DNA of 64,000 bases from positions 186,001 through 250,000 of the forward strand of contig JAPOXA010000037.1 in NCBI GenBank assembly GCA_026707325.1, in the 5' to 3' direction. The notes below the pieces were generated by a model that searched no databases, was not told where the DNA came from, and saw only the letters and a program-made list of their open reading frames with translations. A program made the translations under genes and the position numbers. This document shows positions 47,415 through 61,902 of this stretch, one piece after another. The stretch comes from Acidobacteriota bacterium. GTDB taxonomy: Bacteria; Acidobacteriota; Thermoanaerobaculia; Multivoradales; Multivoraceae. Position 1 is the first letter of the stretch. Every line of letters starts with the position of its first letter.

Positions 47415-49268
47415 ATGGAACGGGCGATGGGAGTGAGCGGATCACAGAGGGTTGAGCGGTGGATGACCGACTTGGGTCTGGGCGTTGCGGCCTGTCTGCT
47501 GCTGGCGACGGCGCCGGCAGTGCATCCCGGTGCGGCGACGTCTCCTCCGTCGATCGTTCTGCCGGAGGAGATTCGGCTGGGGCTGGCCACGGACCTTGAG
47601 CGGGTCGAGGTTGCCTGCTGCGATGGCCCTTCGTGGCTTGTGGACGAGACCGGCCGGCGGTACGAGGTTGCCGGCTCCTTCGAGGTGCTGGCGGCGCCGG
47701 GGACGGCGAGCCCGGGGGTTCATCGCCTGCAGGTGGCGGCGTTGCGGGATCGGGTGCAGGCGGAGAAGCTGGCCGGCCGGCTGGCGAGTCTGCTCGATCA
47801 GCAGGCGGACTCGGTGCTCGACGCGGGCACCGGCCTGTACCGGGTCCGCGTGGGCCGCTTCGGTGACCGGGCGGCGGCGGAGAGGGCTCGTGGCCGGCTT
47901 CATGTCGAGGGGTTCGACGACGTCTGGATCACCATCGAGGGCCAGGTTCTGGAGCATCCCGGATTCGAGGTGGATGGAGTCGGCTGGGTCGCGGGACGGA
48001 GGCTGCGGCTCGAGTCGCGGGACGGTGTCGTCCACATCCTGGACCGCCGCTACCGGGGGGCGCTCGAGGTCTTCCTGAGCGACCGGTCCGGGCTGAATGT
48101 CGTCAACGCGGCGCCGCTCGAGGACTACCTGCGCGGCGTCGTGCCGGTCGAGCTGGGACCGGACCTGTACCCGGAGCCTGAGGCGATCAAGGCGCAGGCC
48201 GTGGCCGCGCGCACCTATGCGGCAAAGCGCCTGGGCGAGTTCGAGGGGGAGGGGTACGACCTCTGCGCCACGCCGCTATGCCAGGTCTACGGCGGTCTGG
48301 ACGTGGAGCACCCTGTCTCGGACCGCGCGATCGCGGCGACCGGCGGCGAGATCCTGCTTCGTGACGGCGCGCTCCAGGAGGCACTGTTCACGGCGAGTTG
48401 CGGCGGCAGTACCGAACTCGTCGATCACGTCTTTCCTCTTCTGGCGGGCGGAGGCCCCCTGGCAACGGCCTGTGTCGAAGGGGGAGTCGTGACCCTGGCG
48501 GGCGGCGCCGAGGGCTCGCCCGCCAGGCACCTGCTGAGGTCCATCGGCGCTCGCGGGGTGCGCGAGAGACGGGTCGATGAGCGACTCGACCGCGCCCGTT
48601 CCGGCGGCGATCTGGAAGTCGTCCATGGGAGCCTGGGCGGTCTCGACGGCGGCTGGCTCGACCTGCGCCAGCAGGGTCGCCGCCGGCTGGTGCCGTTGGC
48701 CTCCGAGTCGGCGCTGTTGGTGACCAAGGTTCCGCCGGGGACCCGCCCTGGCGATCTCGGCGTGCCTGCGCCGTCCGTGACGGCCGCGCCGGGCGACCGG
48801 CTGCGCGTCTACCTGGTCCGCGGCCAGGTGGTCCTGCTCGTTCACGAGACGCCGCGAACTGGAGATCAACCGAAAGCGGAGCCGTGGTCGCTCTGGCGGT
48901 CGCACGCTTTCCTGCGCGCCGCGGTCGAGAAGCGCTTTCCCGGCCTGGGACTCAGGTCCATGAGAGTGCTGGAGCGCGGCGTCTCGGGTCGGGTGGCGCG
49001 GCTCGACCTGGTCGGTGAGCGGAGTTCGGTCGAGTTGCAGGGTCTGGCGATCCGCTGGCTGCTCGACATCCCCGAACACCTCGTCCGGCTGACCGCCGAA
49101 GCGGGAGAGGGTGCCGTTCCCGGCTGGCGCTTCGCCGGCCGCGGCCGGGGCCACGGCGTCGGCATGTGCCAGGTCGGCGCGTATCTCATGGCGCAACGCG
49201 GTCTGACCTACCGCGAGATCCTCTGGCACTACTACGGCGCGGTCGAGATCGGCGAGTTCGCATCTTGA
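47415..49268 (+). CDS. SpoIID/LytB-type lytic transglycosylase with SPOR domain
   Basis: A 617-residue exported protein. The signal (LGLGVAACLLLATAPAV) is followed by a SPOR peptidoglycan-binding domain (about 105-180). The SpoIID core has NVVNAAPLEDYLRGVVPVE with the catalytic Glu, IKAQAVAARTYAAK, and the C-terminal GRGRGHGVGMCQVGAYLMA with ILWHYYG. SpoIID enzymes cleave denuded glycan strands. Non-sporulating bacteria often carry them for cell-wall remodelling. ATG 47415 is used; ATG 47427 or 47463 are possible, as no Shine-Dalgarno decides. The TGA overlaps the meaB TTG. Confidence 0.87.
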   Translation: MERAMGVSGSQRVERWMTDLGLGVAACLLLATAPAVHPGAATSPPSIVLPEEIRLGLATDLERVEVACCDGPSWLVDETGRRYEVAGSFEVLAAPGTASPGVHRLQVAALRDRVQAEKLAGRLASLLDQQADSVLDAGTGLYRVRVGRFGDRAAAERARGRLHVEGFDDVWITIEGQVLEHPGFEVDGVGWVAGRRLRLESRDGVVHILDRRYRGALEVFLSDRSGLNVVNAAPLEDYLRGVVPVELGPDLYPEPEAIKAQAVAARTYAAKRLGEFEGEGYDLCATPLCQVYGGLDVEHPVSDRAIAATGGEILLRDGALQEALFTASCGGSTELVDHVFPLLAGGGPLATACVEGGVVTLAGGAEGSPARHLLRSIGARGVRERRVDERLDRARSGGDLEVVHGSLGGLDGGWLDLRQQGRRRLVPLASESALLVTKVPPGTRPGDLGVPAPSVTAAPGDRLRVYLVRGQVVLLVHETPRTGDQPKAEPWSLWRSHAFLRAAVEKRFPGLGLRSMRVLERGVSGRVARLDLVGERSSVELQGLAIRWLLDIPEHLVRLTAEAGEGAVPGWRFAGRGRGHGVGMCQVGAYLMAQRGLTYREILWHYYGAVEIGEFAS

Positions 49269-50380
49269 GCGTCGACCGGACTGCCGACGCCTGGCTGGAC
49301 GACCCCGAGCCTTGGCGCGAGACCAGACGTCTGGGCCGGGCGTTGACCGCCATCGAGGGCGGCGGCGCGACGGGGGCTCTCGCCAGGGCGGCCTGGCGGC
49401 GGGCCGGGCGCGCGATGACGATCGGTCTGACCGGACCGCCCGGGGTCGGCAAGAGCACGTTGACGGCCGCTCTGGCCCAGGAGCTCCGGCGACGGGGGGA
49501 GCCGGTGGCGGTTCTCGCCTTCGACCCGACCAGCCCGCTGACCGGCGGCGCCGTGCTCGGCGACCGAGTGCGGATGTCCGCCCTGGAAACCGATCCGGGC
49601 GTCTTCATCCGGTCGATGGCCTCGCGGGGCGCCGGCGGCGGACTGGCGCAGGCCGCCGCGGCGGCGACCGACCTGCTCGATGCCGCGGGCTTTCCCTGGA
49701 TCCTGGTCGAGACGGTGGGCAGCGGTCAGGCGCAGACCGCCATTCGCCGGAACTCGGACCTGGTCGTCCTGGTAACGGCGCCCGGCCTGGGCGACGGCGT
49801 TCAGGCGATCAAGAGCGGGACGATGGAGATCGCGGACGTGTTCGTCGTCAACAAGAGCGATCTGCCGGGCGCCGCCGCCGCTCGCCGGTCGATCGTGGAG
49901 ATGCTCGACCTGGCGGACGGAGTCGGCGGTGAGCCGCCGGCCGTGCTGCCGACCGTGGCGCGGACGGGCGAGGGCGCGGCGGAAGTCCTGGACGCGGTGT
50001 CCGCGCGTTTCGAATGGCTGCGGGCCGGAGGCGAGATCCGCGCCCGGCGGGCGGCCCGCCTGCGGCGCCGGGTGCTGGACCTGTACCGCGCCGAGGTCCT
50101 CCGGCTCGCCATGGGCTCGGTCGACGACGACCGGTTCGCGCGGGCGCTCCTCGCCGCCAGCGCGACGACGCCGGATGCCGGCCAGAGGGCCGGCGCACCG
50201 ACAGAGACGCCGCCAGGCGGAGCTGTCGGTCTGGACGGGGAGGCCGATTCGCAGCAGAATCGGGCGCCGCTGGAAGCCGGGCCGGCCGGCGATCCCTTTG
50301 ATCCGGTCGACCCCTACGAACTGGCGGACCGTTTGGTCGGCGAGTTCGTAGGCGGATTCCGGCAACACCGAGGCGTCTAG
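49265..50380 (+). CDS. meaB: MeaB/ArgK-type G3E GTPase, methylmalonyl-CoA mutase chaperone
   Basis: A 371-residue GTPase protecting and loading methylmalonyl-CoA mutase. P-loop GPPGVGKST at 57-65, AFDPTSPLTGGAVLGDRVRM with RSMASRGAGGGLA, VETVGSGQAQTAI (MeaB normally has ETVGVGQ; here SGQ), and VNKSDLPGA for guanine recognition. TTG 49265 overlaps the SpoIID-like stop by 4 bp. The region 303-340 carries a Gly/Pro-rich insertion starting PDAGQRAGAP, encoded by a dispersed hairpin repeat, before the conserved DPFDPVDPYELADRLV. The epimerase gene follows 3 nt later. Confidence 0.92.
   Translation: MSVDRTADAWLDDPEPWRETRRLGRALTAIEGGGATGALARAAWRRAGRAMTIGLTGPPGVGKSTLTAALAQELRRRGEPVAVLAFDPTSPLTGGAVLGDRVRMSALETDPGVFIRSMASRGAGGGLAQAAAAATDLLDAAGFPWILVETVGSGQAQTAIRRNSDLVVLVTAPGLGDGVQAIKSGTMEIADVFVVNKSDLPGAAAARRSIVEMLDLADGVGGEPPAVLPTVARTGEGAAEVLDAVSARFEWLRAGGEIRARRAARLRRRVLDLYRAEVLRLAMGSVDDDRFARALLAASATTPDAGQRAGAPTETPPGGAVGLDGEADSQQNRAPLEAGPAGDPFDPVDPYELADRLVGEFVGGFRQHRGV
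50177..50194. repeat. Dispersed hairpin repeat, module C, inside meaB
   Basis: GCCGGCC-AGAG-GGCCGGC, a perfect 7-bp stem, in frame within the variable C-terminal region of meaB. Confidence 0.7.
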
Positions 50381-50383
50381 CTA

Positions 50384-50785
50384 ATGATTACGGGTCTGGA
50401 CCACGTCGCGATCGCCGTCCCTTCGATCGAAGAGGCGAGAGCGTTCTACGAGAAGCTGGGCCTGGAAATCGCCGCGATCGAGGTGGTCGAGCACGAGGGG
50501 GTACGGGTAGCGATGATCCCCTGCGGCGGCACGCGGATCGAACTCCTGGAGCCGCTCTCGGGCGATTCTCCGGTGGGGCGCTTCCTCGAGCGCCGCGGCC
50601 CGGGCATACACCACCTCTGCATGCGGAGCGACGACGTTCACGAGGACGACGGGAAGCTGCGCGAGGGCGGACTGTTTCTCCTGCGCGAGCGGCCCGGCCC
50701 CGGCGCCGAGGGCGCCACGGTTCAGTTCGTCCACCCGAAGAGCGCCGGCGGCGTGCTGCTGGAACTGTCGGAGCCGGCGCGGTGA
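50384..50785 (+). CDS. mce: Methylmalonyl-CoA epimerase
   Basis: Interconverts R- and S-methylmalonyl-CoA. The 133-residue VOC-fold protein starts MITGLDHVAIAVPSIEEA (metal ligand H7), has GTRIELLEPLSGDSPVGRFLERRGPGIHHLC (ligand His in IHHLC) from about residue 46, and ends GVLLELSEP with the ligand Glu. The late ERPGPGAEGATVQFVHPKSAGG segment is typical. It is 3 nt after meaB, and its TGA overlaps carA. The mutase catalytic subunit gene is at 57036. Confidence 0.93.
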   Translation: MITGLDHVAIAVPSIEEARAFYEKLGLEIAAIEVVEHEGVRVAMIPCGGTRIELLEPLSGDSPVGRFLERRGPGIHHLCMRSDDVHEDDGKLREGGLFLLRERPGPGAEGATVQFVHPKSAGGVLLELSEPAR

Positions 50786-51852
50786 CGGGTCGTCTGATTC
50801 TGGAGGACGGTTCCGTCTTTCACGGCGAGAGCCTGGTCGAGGGCAGCCGCTTCGCGGAGGTCGTCTTCAACACTTCGATGACGGGTTACCAGGAGATCCT
50901 GACGGATCCCTCCTACCGGGGTCAGATCGTGATCATGACCCAGCCCCACATCGGCAACTACGGGACGTACGACGACGCGGCGGAGTCGCACCGGGTCTGG
51001 GTGGAAGGGTTCGTCGTGCGCGAGTTCACGGCCCGCCGCTCGGGACTGGGCGATGGCGAGCTGGGCGCCTACCTGAACGCGGCCGGTGTGCCGGCGCTCG
51101 CGGGTATCGACACGCGGGCCGCGGTGCGGCGCCTGCGCGACCGCGGCGCCATGCGGGGGTTGATCACGAGTTGCGACCGGCCGGACGGCGAGCTGGTCGA
51201 GGAGGTGCGGCGGCAGCCGACGATGGAGGGACGGGCCCTGGTCGACGAGGTGACCTGCGAGGCGCCGTACGAGCTCGAGCCGGAGGGCGAGGAGAAGGTC
51301 CGCCTGGCGGTGTACGACTTCGGCGTCAAGCGGAACATCCTTCGCTCGCTGGTCCGGCAGGGCGCCCGGGTCGTCGTGCTGCCGGCGCGCACACCGGCTC
51401 GCGAGTGCCTCGCCCTGGAGGTCGACGGCGTGGTGCTCTCGAACGGGCCGGGAGACCCGGAACCGCTCCACGAGATCATCGGCGAGGTGCGGGAACTGGT
51501 CGAGTCCAGGGTGCCGCTGTTCGGCATCTGCCTCGGCCACCAGCTCCTGGGTCTGGCTCTGGGCGGCACGACGTTCAAGCTGAAGTTCGGGCACCACGGC
51601 GGCAACCAGCCGGTCCGGGACGAGGAGACCGGCGAGGTTTCCATCACGAGCCAGAACCATGGCTTCGCCCTCGCCGGCGACAGCCTTCCCGACGACTGCC
51701 AGGTGGCGGCGATCAATCTGAACGACGGAACGGTGGAGGCCTTCAAGGCGACCGGACGGCCGATCTTCTCGGTCCAGTACCACCCGGAGGCGGCGCCGGG
51801 GCCGCACGACGCCGCGCGACTCTTCGGGGAGTTCCTCGACGTCTGTGGGTGA
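50782..51852 (+). CDS. carA: Carbamoyl-phosphate synthase small subunit
   Basis: Glutaminase subunit that supplies ammonia to CarB for arginine and pyrimidine synthesis, 356 residues. The N-terminal half has EVVFNTSMTGYQEILTDPSY; the class I amidotransferase has C250 in FGICLGHQLLGLALGG, KFGHHGGNQPV, and QYHPEAAPGPHD with the catalytic His and Glu. GTG 50782 overlaps the epimerase stop. carB is 1.65 kb downstream, separated by a permease gene. Confidence 0.95.
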   Translation: MTGRLILEDGSVFHGESLVEGSRFAEVVFNTSMTGYQEILTDPSYRGQIVIMTQPHIGNYGTYDDAAESHRVWVEGFVVREFTARRSGLGDGELGAYLNAAGVPALAGIDTRAAVRRLRDRGAMRGLITSCDRPDGELVEEVRRQPTMEGRALVDEVTCEAPYELEPEGEEKVRLAVYDFGVKRNILRSLVRQGARVVVLPARTPARECLALEVDGVVLSNGPGDPEPLHEIIGEVRELVESRVPLFGICLGHQLLGLALGGTTFKLKFGHHGGNQPVRDEETGEVSITSQNHGFALAGDSLPDDCQVAAINLNDGTVEAFKATGRPIFSVQYHPEAAPGPHDAARLFGEFLDVCG

Positions 51853-53122
51853 TCCTCAGGAACCGGCGGAGGGAACTGGTCGCGTACCGGGCGCGCCGGC
51901 CGAAAGGCCGGCGTCCTCTTCGGTGGTCTGGTGGATCGCCGCGCGCTACCTGCTCGGGGGACGAAGCCGGCTTCTGACGGGGACCGCGAGGTCGGCCCTC
52001 GGGTCGACCGGCCTGGGCGTGGCGGCGATGGTCGTCTCGATGGCGCTGATGAGCGGTTACACGGGCTCCGTCGAGACGCGGCTGCTCCAGAGCGGGCCTC
52101 TGGTCGTCACGCCCCTGGGAGAAGCCGCGGGGGATCTCGCCGCGGCCGACGAAACGGCCGGCCGGTTGCGACGGTTGCCCGGCGTGGACCGTGTGGGTGT
52201 GACGCTGGCCGGTCAGGGCGCGCTGGCGAGCGGGACGAACCCGGCCGGCGTCGATGTCTGGTTCCGGGGCGTTCTGCCGGGGGCTTCCTCCTTCGGGGCC
52301 GGCGAAGAAGAACTCGAGCGGAACGCCGACGGCTTCGACGCGGTCGTCCTCGGCCGCCAGCTTCAGCGGACGCTCGGCGCGGCGGACGGGGACCTGCTGC
52401 GTTTGACGGCGATCGTCGGTTCGCCATCGGGCCGGCCGCGCTTCGCTTACCGCACGCTCCGGGTTGCCGGCGCGTTCGAGACCGGATTCTCCGAGTACGA
52501 CCGGGGCTACGCCGTCCTCCACCGGGACGCGGTCGAGGCTCTCGGCGCGGTCGGGGTCGTCCTGGAAGTGGCGACGTCGCCGGGCGCCGACCCGTCGGTG
52601 GTGCACGGGAGAATCGAGGAGCTGGTGGGCGCCGATGCGCTGGTCACCGACTGGCGCCGGGGCAACCGGGACATCTTCGCGGCGCTTCGGCTGCAGAAGT
52701 GGGGCCTGTTCCTGGTGCTGGGCCTGATCGTGCTGGTGTCGACCTTCAACATCGCCGCCGCGCTGGTCGTCATGGTGCGGGAGCGGGGCAGGGACACGGC
52801 GGTGCTCGCGGCCCTCGGCCTGGGTCCCCGCCGGCTGCGGGGCGTGTTCCTGTCCTGCGGGCTCTGCCTGGGCGCCGCGGGAACGGGTCTGGGACTCCTG
52901 CTGGGTTCCACGGTGAGCTGGCTGATCACCCGCTACGAACTCGTGAGGTTCGATCCCGGCGTGGCGGAGATCTACTTCATCAGCAGCGTTCCGTTCGACG
53001 TGCGGGCGCTGGACCTGCTGGCGGTGGCCGGCTTCAGCCTCCTCGTCGTCGGGCTCGCGTGCTGGTGGCCTGCCCGGCTGGCGTCGTCGCTCGAGCCGGC
53101 GCGGGCGCTCCACTGGGAGTAG
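51845..53122 (+). CDS. LolC/LolE-like lipoprotein-release permease
   Basis: A 425-residue FtsX-type permease with four transmembrane segments: one near 42-66 (GLGVAAMVVSMALMSGY), a large periplasmic domain, then helices at about 280-305, 325-355 and 390-410. VVMVRERGRDTAVLAALG is the LolC/E coupling segment. LolCDE releases lipoproteins from the inner membrane; the LolD ATPase is not in this window. GTG 51845 overlaps the carA stop and encodes a Pro/Ala-rich start including a repeat; GTG 51923 (VVWWIAARYLL) may be the real start. Single copy here, so LolC and LolE cannot be told apart. Confidence 0.82.
   Translation: MGDPQEPAEGTGRVPGAPAERPASSSVVWWIAARYLLGGRSRLLTGTARSALGSTGLGVAAMVVSMALMSGYTGSVETRLLQSGPLVVTPLGEAAGDLAAADETAGRLRRLPGVDRVGVTLAGQGALASGTNPAGVDVWFRGVLPGASSFGAGEEELERNADGFDAVVLGRQLQRTLGAADGDLLRLTAIVGSPSGRPRFAYRTLRVAGAFETGFSEYDRGYAVLHRDAVEALGAVGVVLEVATSPGADPSVVHGRIEELVGADALVTDWRRGNRDIFAALRLQKWGLFLVLGLIVLVSTFNIAAALVVMVRERGRDTAVLAALGLGPRRLRGVFLSCGLCLGAAGTGLGLLLGSTVSWLITRYELVRFDPGVAEIYFISSVPFDVRALDLLAVAGFSLLVVGLACWWPARLASSLEPARALHWE
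51895..51912. repeat. Dispersed hairpin repeat, module C, at the 5' end of the permease gene
   Basis: GCCGGCC-GAAA-GGCCGGC, a perfect stem with GAAA loop, in frame between two candidate start codons of the LolC-like gene. Confidence 0.72.
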
Positions 53123-53159
53123 CGCCGCGCCGCCCGCCATCCGCCGGCCGCACGTGGAA

Positions 53160-53187
53160 GGAGGGGCTGCTCGAAAGCAACCCCTCC
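53160..53187. terminator. Strong hairpin, possible terminator after the LolC-like gene
   Basis: GGAGGGGCTGC-TCGAAA-GCAACCCCTCC, an 11-bp stem with one mismatch, 37 nt after the permease stop. Only a TTT follows within a few bases, so termination by slippage would be weak. On the minus strand it has no gene to end. Confidence 0.4.
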
Positions 53188-53489
53188 CGGGTTTGAATCG
53201 CGCCTCAGTCGGCTCGTGGCCGCTGAGCGGAAGTTGAGGGTTAAGGCAGGTCCGGACTGTGTCCGGGGGTGGGTCGCAGTTCCGCTGGCCGCGAGTGCGT
53301 CCAGTCGCAACCCGGTGGGTGACGGCACGGGAGCCAGGGCGCGAAGTCGACTGGCTGGTTGCCGATCGATCCTTGCCTGTGGTTCGGTGTCGCCTCTGAC
53401 AAGGAGTATACGCGACCCGGCGCCAAAGTGTTTCCTCCGCGTCGTGTTTCGGTGCGCGCCGCGATCCGGGAACGCGTCCGGTTTGCCTG
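53188..53489. other. Long 5' region before carB
   Basis: This approximately 300-bp part of the 383-bp gap shows no coding frame I can support. It has hairpins such as CTCAG-TCGGC...GCCG-CTGAG (about 53203-53227) and no match to pyrimidine attenuator, tRNA, RNase P, tmRNA or SRP RNA that I can see. The pattern could be a regulatory leader or a small RNA. Confidence 0.35.
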
Positions 53490-53495
53490 TACACT
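53490..53495 (+). promoter_or_regulatory. TACACT -10 box for carB
   Basis: TGTACACT (extended -10) ends 10 nt before ATG 53506, so the leader would be only a few bases long. Confidence 0.4.
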
Positions 53496-53505
53496 CCGCG
53501 CGCTC

Positions 53506-56751
<3,246 letters not shown>

Positions 56752-56758
56752 GCCGGCC

Positions 56759-57031
56759 TCAGCCGCGACGGATGCGCTCGATGTCGCTCTCCAGGCGCTC
56801 GCCGAGACGCCGCAACTCGACGCGGTAGTTTTCTTCCTCCTCGAGCCGCCTGGCCGGATCCGCGGCGAGGTTCTTGCGGTGGAGGATCTCGAGTTCGGCC
56901 ACTTTCGCCTGGTGGCGGCTGCGGGCGTCTTCGATCCGCCGCCGCTGATCTTCGTCGAGAGCGTCCTGCCGGGGCGCCGCGATGCCCCGGTTCTCGAGCT
57001 TCTCGAGCGCTCTCTCGTAGGCCGACTTCAC
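56759..57031 (-). CDS. Small coiled-coil protein next to the mutase
   Basis: A 90-residue protein of unknown function, starting at GTG 57031 (KSAYERALEKLENRG). It is highly charged and almost entirely helical: DEDQRRRIEDARSRHQAKV, AELEILHRKN, then ARRLEEEENYRVELRRLGERL, a likely coiled coil. The start is 4 nt beyond the mutase stop, so it is the last gene of that transcript. It may be a mutase accessory factor, but the position is the only hint. Confidence 0.65.
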   Translation of the reverse strand: MKSAYERALEKLENRGIAAPRQDALDEDQRRRIEDARSRHQAKVAELEILHRKNLAADPARRLEEEENYRVELRRLGERLESDIERIRRG

Positions 57032-57035
57032 CGGC

Positions 57036-58604
57036 TCACCGTTCGTACTCGCCCCAGACCGCGCGGAGGCGATCCGAGATCTCGCCAAGGGTGGCCCGCT
57101 GCCGGACGCAGTCGAGGATGCGGGGAACGAGGTTGTCTTCGCCCGCCGCCGCCTGCTGGAGCCGGTCCAGGGCCGCGGTCGCGGCGCTCGCGTCGCGCTC
57201 TTCGCGGACCTTCCGCACCCGTTCGACCTGCCGGGCTTCGGCGGCCGGGTCCACGGCCAGGAACGTCGCCTCCTCGCCTTCTTCCTGGGTGTAGGCGTTG
57301 ACGCCGACGATCACCTCGTCCCTGGATTCGACCGCCAACTGGTGACGGTAGGCCGCGTTCGCGATCTCGTTCTGCTGGTAGCCCTGTTCGATCGCCCGGG
57401 CGGCGCCGCCGAGCTCCTCGATCTGTTCGATCATGCTCCGGGCCTTGGCCGCGAGCTCCCCGGTGAGCGCCTCGATCGCCCACGAGCCGCCGAGCGGATC
57501 GGCGACGTCGGCGACTCCGGTCTCGTGGGCGACGATCTGCTGGCTGCGCAGCGCCACCCGCGCGGAGGTCTCGGTCGGCAGGCCGAGGGCTTCGTCGGCC
57601 CCGTTCGTGTGCAGGGACTGTGTGCCCCCGCAGACGGCGGCCAGCGCCTGGATCGCGACCCGGGCGACGTTGTTTTCGGGTTGCTGCGCGGTCAGGGTCG
57701 AGCCGCCGGTCTGCGTATGGAAGCGCAGCCAGCACGAGCGTTCGTTGCGTGGCTCGTAGCGCTCGCGGACGAGTTCGGCCCAGAGGCGGCGGGCGGCGCG
57801 GAACTTGGCGACTTCCTCGAGGAAGTTGTTGTGGGCGTTGAAGAAGAAGGACAACCGGGGGGCGAAGCTGTCGATCTCGAGCCCGCGCGCCAGCACCAGG
57901 TCGACGTAGCAGAGGGCGTTGGCGAGGGTGAAGGCGATTTCCTGGGCGGCGGTGGAGCCGGCTTCGCGGATGTGGTAGCCCGAGATCGACACGGGATTCC
58001 AGCGCGGAACGTGCTCGGAGCAGAAGGCGATCAGGTCGGTGACCAGGCGCAGGGACTGGGGCGGCGGATAGATGTGGGTGCCGCGGGCGATGTACTCCTT
58101 CAGGATGTCGTTCTGCACCGTGCCGCCGACGTTCGACCAGGGCGTACCCTGCTCCTCGGCGACCGCCAGGTACATGGAGAGGAGGATCGACGCCGTCGAG
58201 TTGATCGTCATCGAGGTGGTGACCTGACCAAGCGGGATGCCGTCGAACAGGGTCCTCATGTCCTCGACGCTGTCGATCGCGACACCGACGCGCCCCACCT
58301 CGCCGCGGGCGGCTCGGGCATCCGAGTCGTAGCCGATCTGCGTAGGGAGATCGAAGGCGACCGAGAGGCCGGTCGTGCCCTGCTCCAGGAGATAGCGGTA
58401 GCGGCGGTTCGACTCGGTGGCGCTGGCGTAGCCGGCGTACTGGCGCATCGTCCACAGCCGCTTGCGGTACATGTCCTGGTAGAGGCCGCGCGTGAACGGG
58501 AACTCGCCGGGCGCGGCCTGAGCCCCGTTCTCCCGCGGCAGGTCGTCCGGCTCGAAGAACGGCGGCAGATCGATACCCGAACTCGTGGCGCGGTTCCTGG
58601 TCAC
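57036..58604 (-). CDS. Methylmalonyl-CoA mutase catalytic subunit (large, B12-binding domain separate)
   Basis: Converts methylmalonyl-CoA to succinyl-CoA via adenosylcobalamin. The 522-residue TIM-barrel subunit lacks the C-terminal cobalamin domain, which must be a separate polypeptide outside the window. Motifs: [68 protein letters not shown]. The specificity residues Y56 and R174 align with Y89 and R207 of Propionibacterium mutase (118 apart in both), and H211 matches H244 (37 apart). Isobutyryl- and hydroxyisobutyryl-CoA mutases have other residues at these sites, so methylmalonyl-CoA is favoured. GTG 58604 has a TAAGCT box 8 nt upstream. Confidence 0.93.
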   Translation of the reverse strand: MTRNRATSSGIDLPPFFEPDDLPRENGAQAAPGEFPFTRGLYQDMYRKRLWTMRQYAGYASATESNRRYRYLLEQGTTGLSVAFDLPTQIGYDSDARAARGEVGRVGVAIDSVEDMRTLFDGIPLGQVTTSMTINSTASILLSMYLAVAEEQGTPWSNVGGTVQNDILKEYIARGTHIYPPPQSLRLVTDLIAFCSEHVPRWNPVSISGYHIREAGSTAAQEIAFTLANALCYVDLVLARGLEIDSFAPRLSFFFNAHNNFLEEVAKFRAARRLWAELVRERYEPRNERSCWLRFHTQTGGSTLTAQQPENNVARVAIQALAAVCGGTQSLHTNGADEALGLPTETSARVALRSQQIVAHETGVADVADPLGGSWAIEALTGELAAKARSMIEQIEELGGAARAIEQGYQQNEIANAAYRHQLAVESRDEVIVGVNAYTQEEGEEATFLAVDPAAEARQVERVRKVREERDASAATAALDRLQQAAAGEDNLVPRILDCVRQRATLGEISDRLRAVWGEYER

Positions 58605-58612
58605 GGCAGAGG

Positions 58613-58618
58613 AGCTTA
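58613..58618 (-). promoter_or_regulatory. TAAGCT -10 box for the mutase gene
   Basis: On the minus strand TAAGCT ends 8 nt before GTG 58604, leaderless-type spacing. Confidence 0.35.
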
Positions 58619-58670
58619 TCGCCGCCCCGAATCCGCAGGATCCAGTGCTTCTCTCCGAAGGCGCTCCGCA

Positions 58671-58682
58671 TTTATCGATAAA
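58671..58682. promoter_or_regulatory. Perfect AT-rich palindrome in the mutase/nrdJ gap
   Basis: TTTATCGATAAA, flanked by GCGCT on each side at slightly different distances. Twelve AT-rich symmetrical bases in this GC-rich DNA are unlikely by chance; a repressor site is plausible. Regulator unknown. Confidence 0.45.
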
Positions 58683-58700
58683 GCGCTATAGAACGATGAA

Positions 58701-58716
58701 TGCCCATATCTAGTGG
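58701..58716. promoter_or_regulatory. Candidate NrdR box upstream of nrdJ
   Basis: TGCCCATATCTAGTGG matches the NrdR consensus (aCaCwAtATaTwGtgt) at about 10 of 12 core positions. A weaker relative (CTATAGAACG) starts 18 bp before it; two boxes are usual but the spacing is not typical. The downstream gene is a ribonucleotide reductase, which NrdR controls. It is 51 bp upstream of the promoter -35. Confidence 0.4.
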
Positions 58717-58766
58717 CGACCGGGGTCTCCTGGGGCTACATGAAGTGGTTTTCGCGGCGATTCTGC

Positions 58767-58796
58767 TTGCGCCGGAGGGGTGTTCTGAGCTACAGT
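58767..58796 (+). promoter_or_regulatory. Possible promoter of nrdJ
   Basis: TTGCGC (58767-58772), 18 nt, then TACAGT (58791-58796). Leader of about 58 nt to ATG 58860, which carries GGGAGGGA before it. Confidence 0.4.
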
Positions 58797-58859
58797 TCGC
58801 CATTCACCGCTTATGCGCACGGGACCACGCCGGGACCGTGCCGACCAGGGAGGGAGCAG

Positions 58860-61736
<2,877 letters not shown>

Positions 61737-61754
61737 CCGAGAGCGGCCATTCAT

Positions 61755-61852
61755 CCCGCCCAGCGTCGTTGCTCCTCGGTCGGCGTGTCCAACTTCGATT
61801 GCTTCGCAATACTGCCCGCTATGTGCTCCCTCGTCGCGCCTTGCTGGGCGGG
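61755..61852. other. Structured 166-bp gap after nrdJ
   Basis: CCCGCCCAGC (61755-61764) is exactly complementary to GCTGGGCGGG (61843-61852), 78 nt apart. It could fold as a closed stem of an approximately 100-nt RNA, or be part of a transposable remnant. No known RNA consensus is visible. Confidence 0.35.
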
Positions 61853-61890
61853 CGCCTGACCACTCTCGGGGCGACGCGCCCTTCCACTGT

Positions 61891-61896
61891 TAGTCT
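61891..61896 (+). promoter_or_regulatory. TAGTCT -10 box for the TlpA-like gene
   Basis: TAGTCT ends 6 nt before ATG 61903, leaderless-type spacing. Confidence 0.4.
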
Positions 61897-61902
61897 GCCG
61901 GC

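Noticed and set aside
53180-53230. A tRNA-like TTTGAATCG after the hairpin
   Set aside because: It resembles a T-loop but no acceptor stem or anticodon arm can be formed around it.
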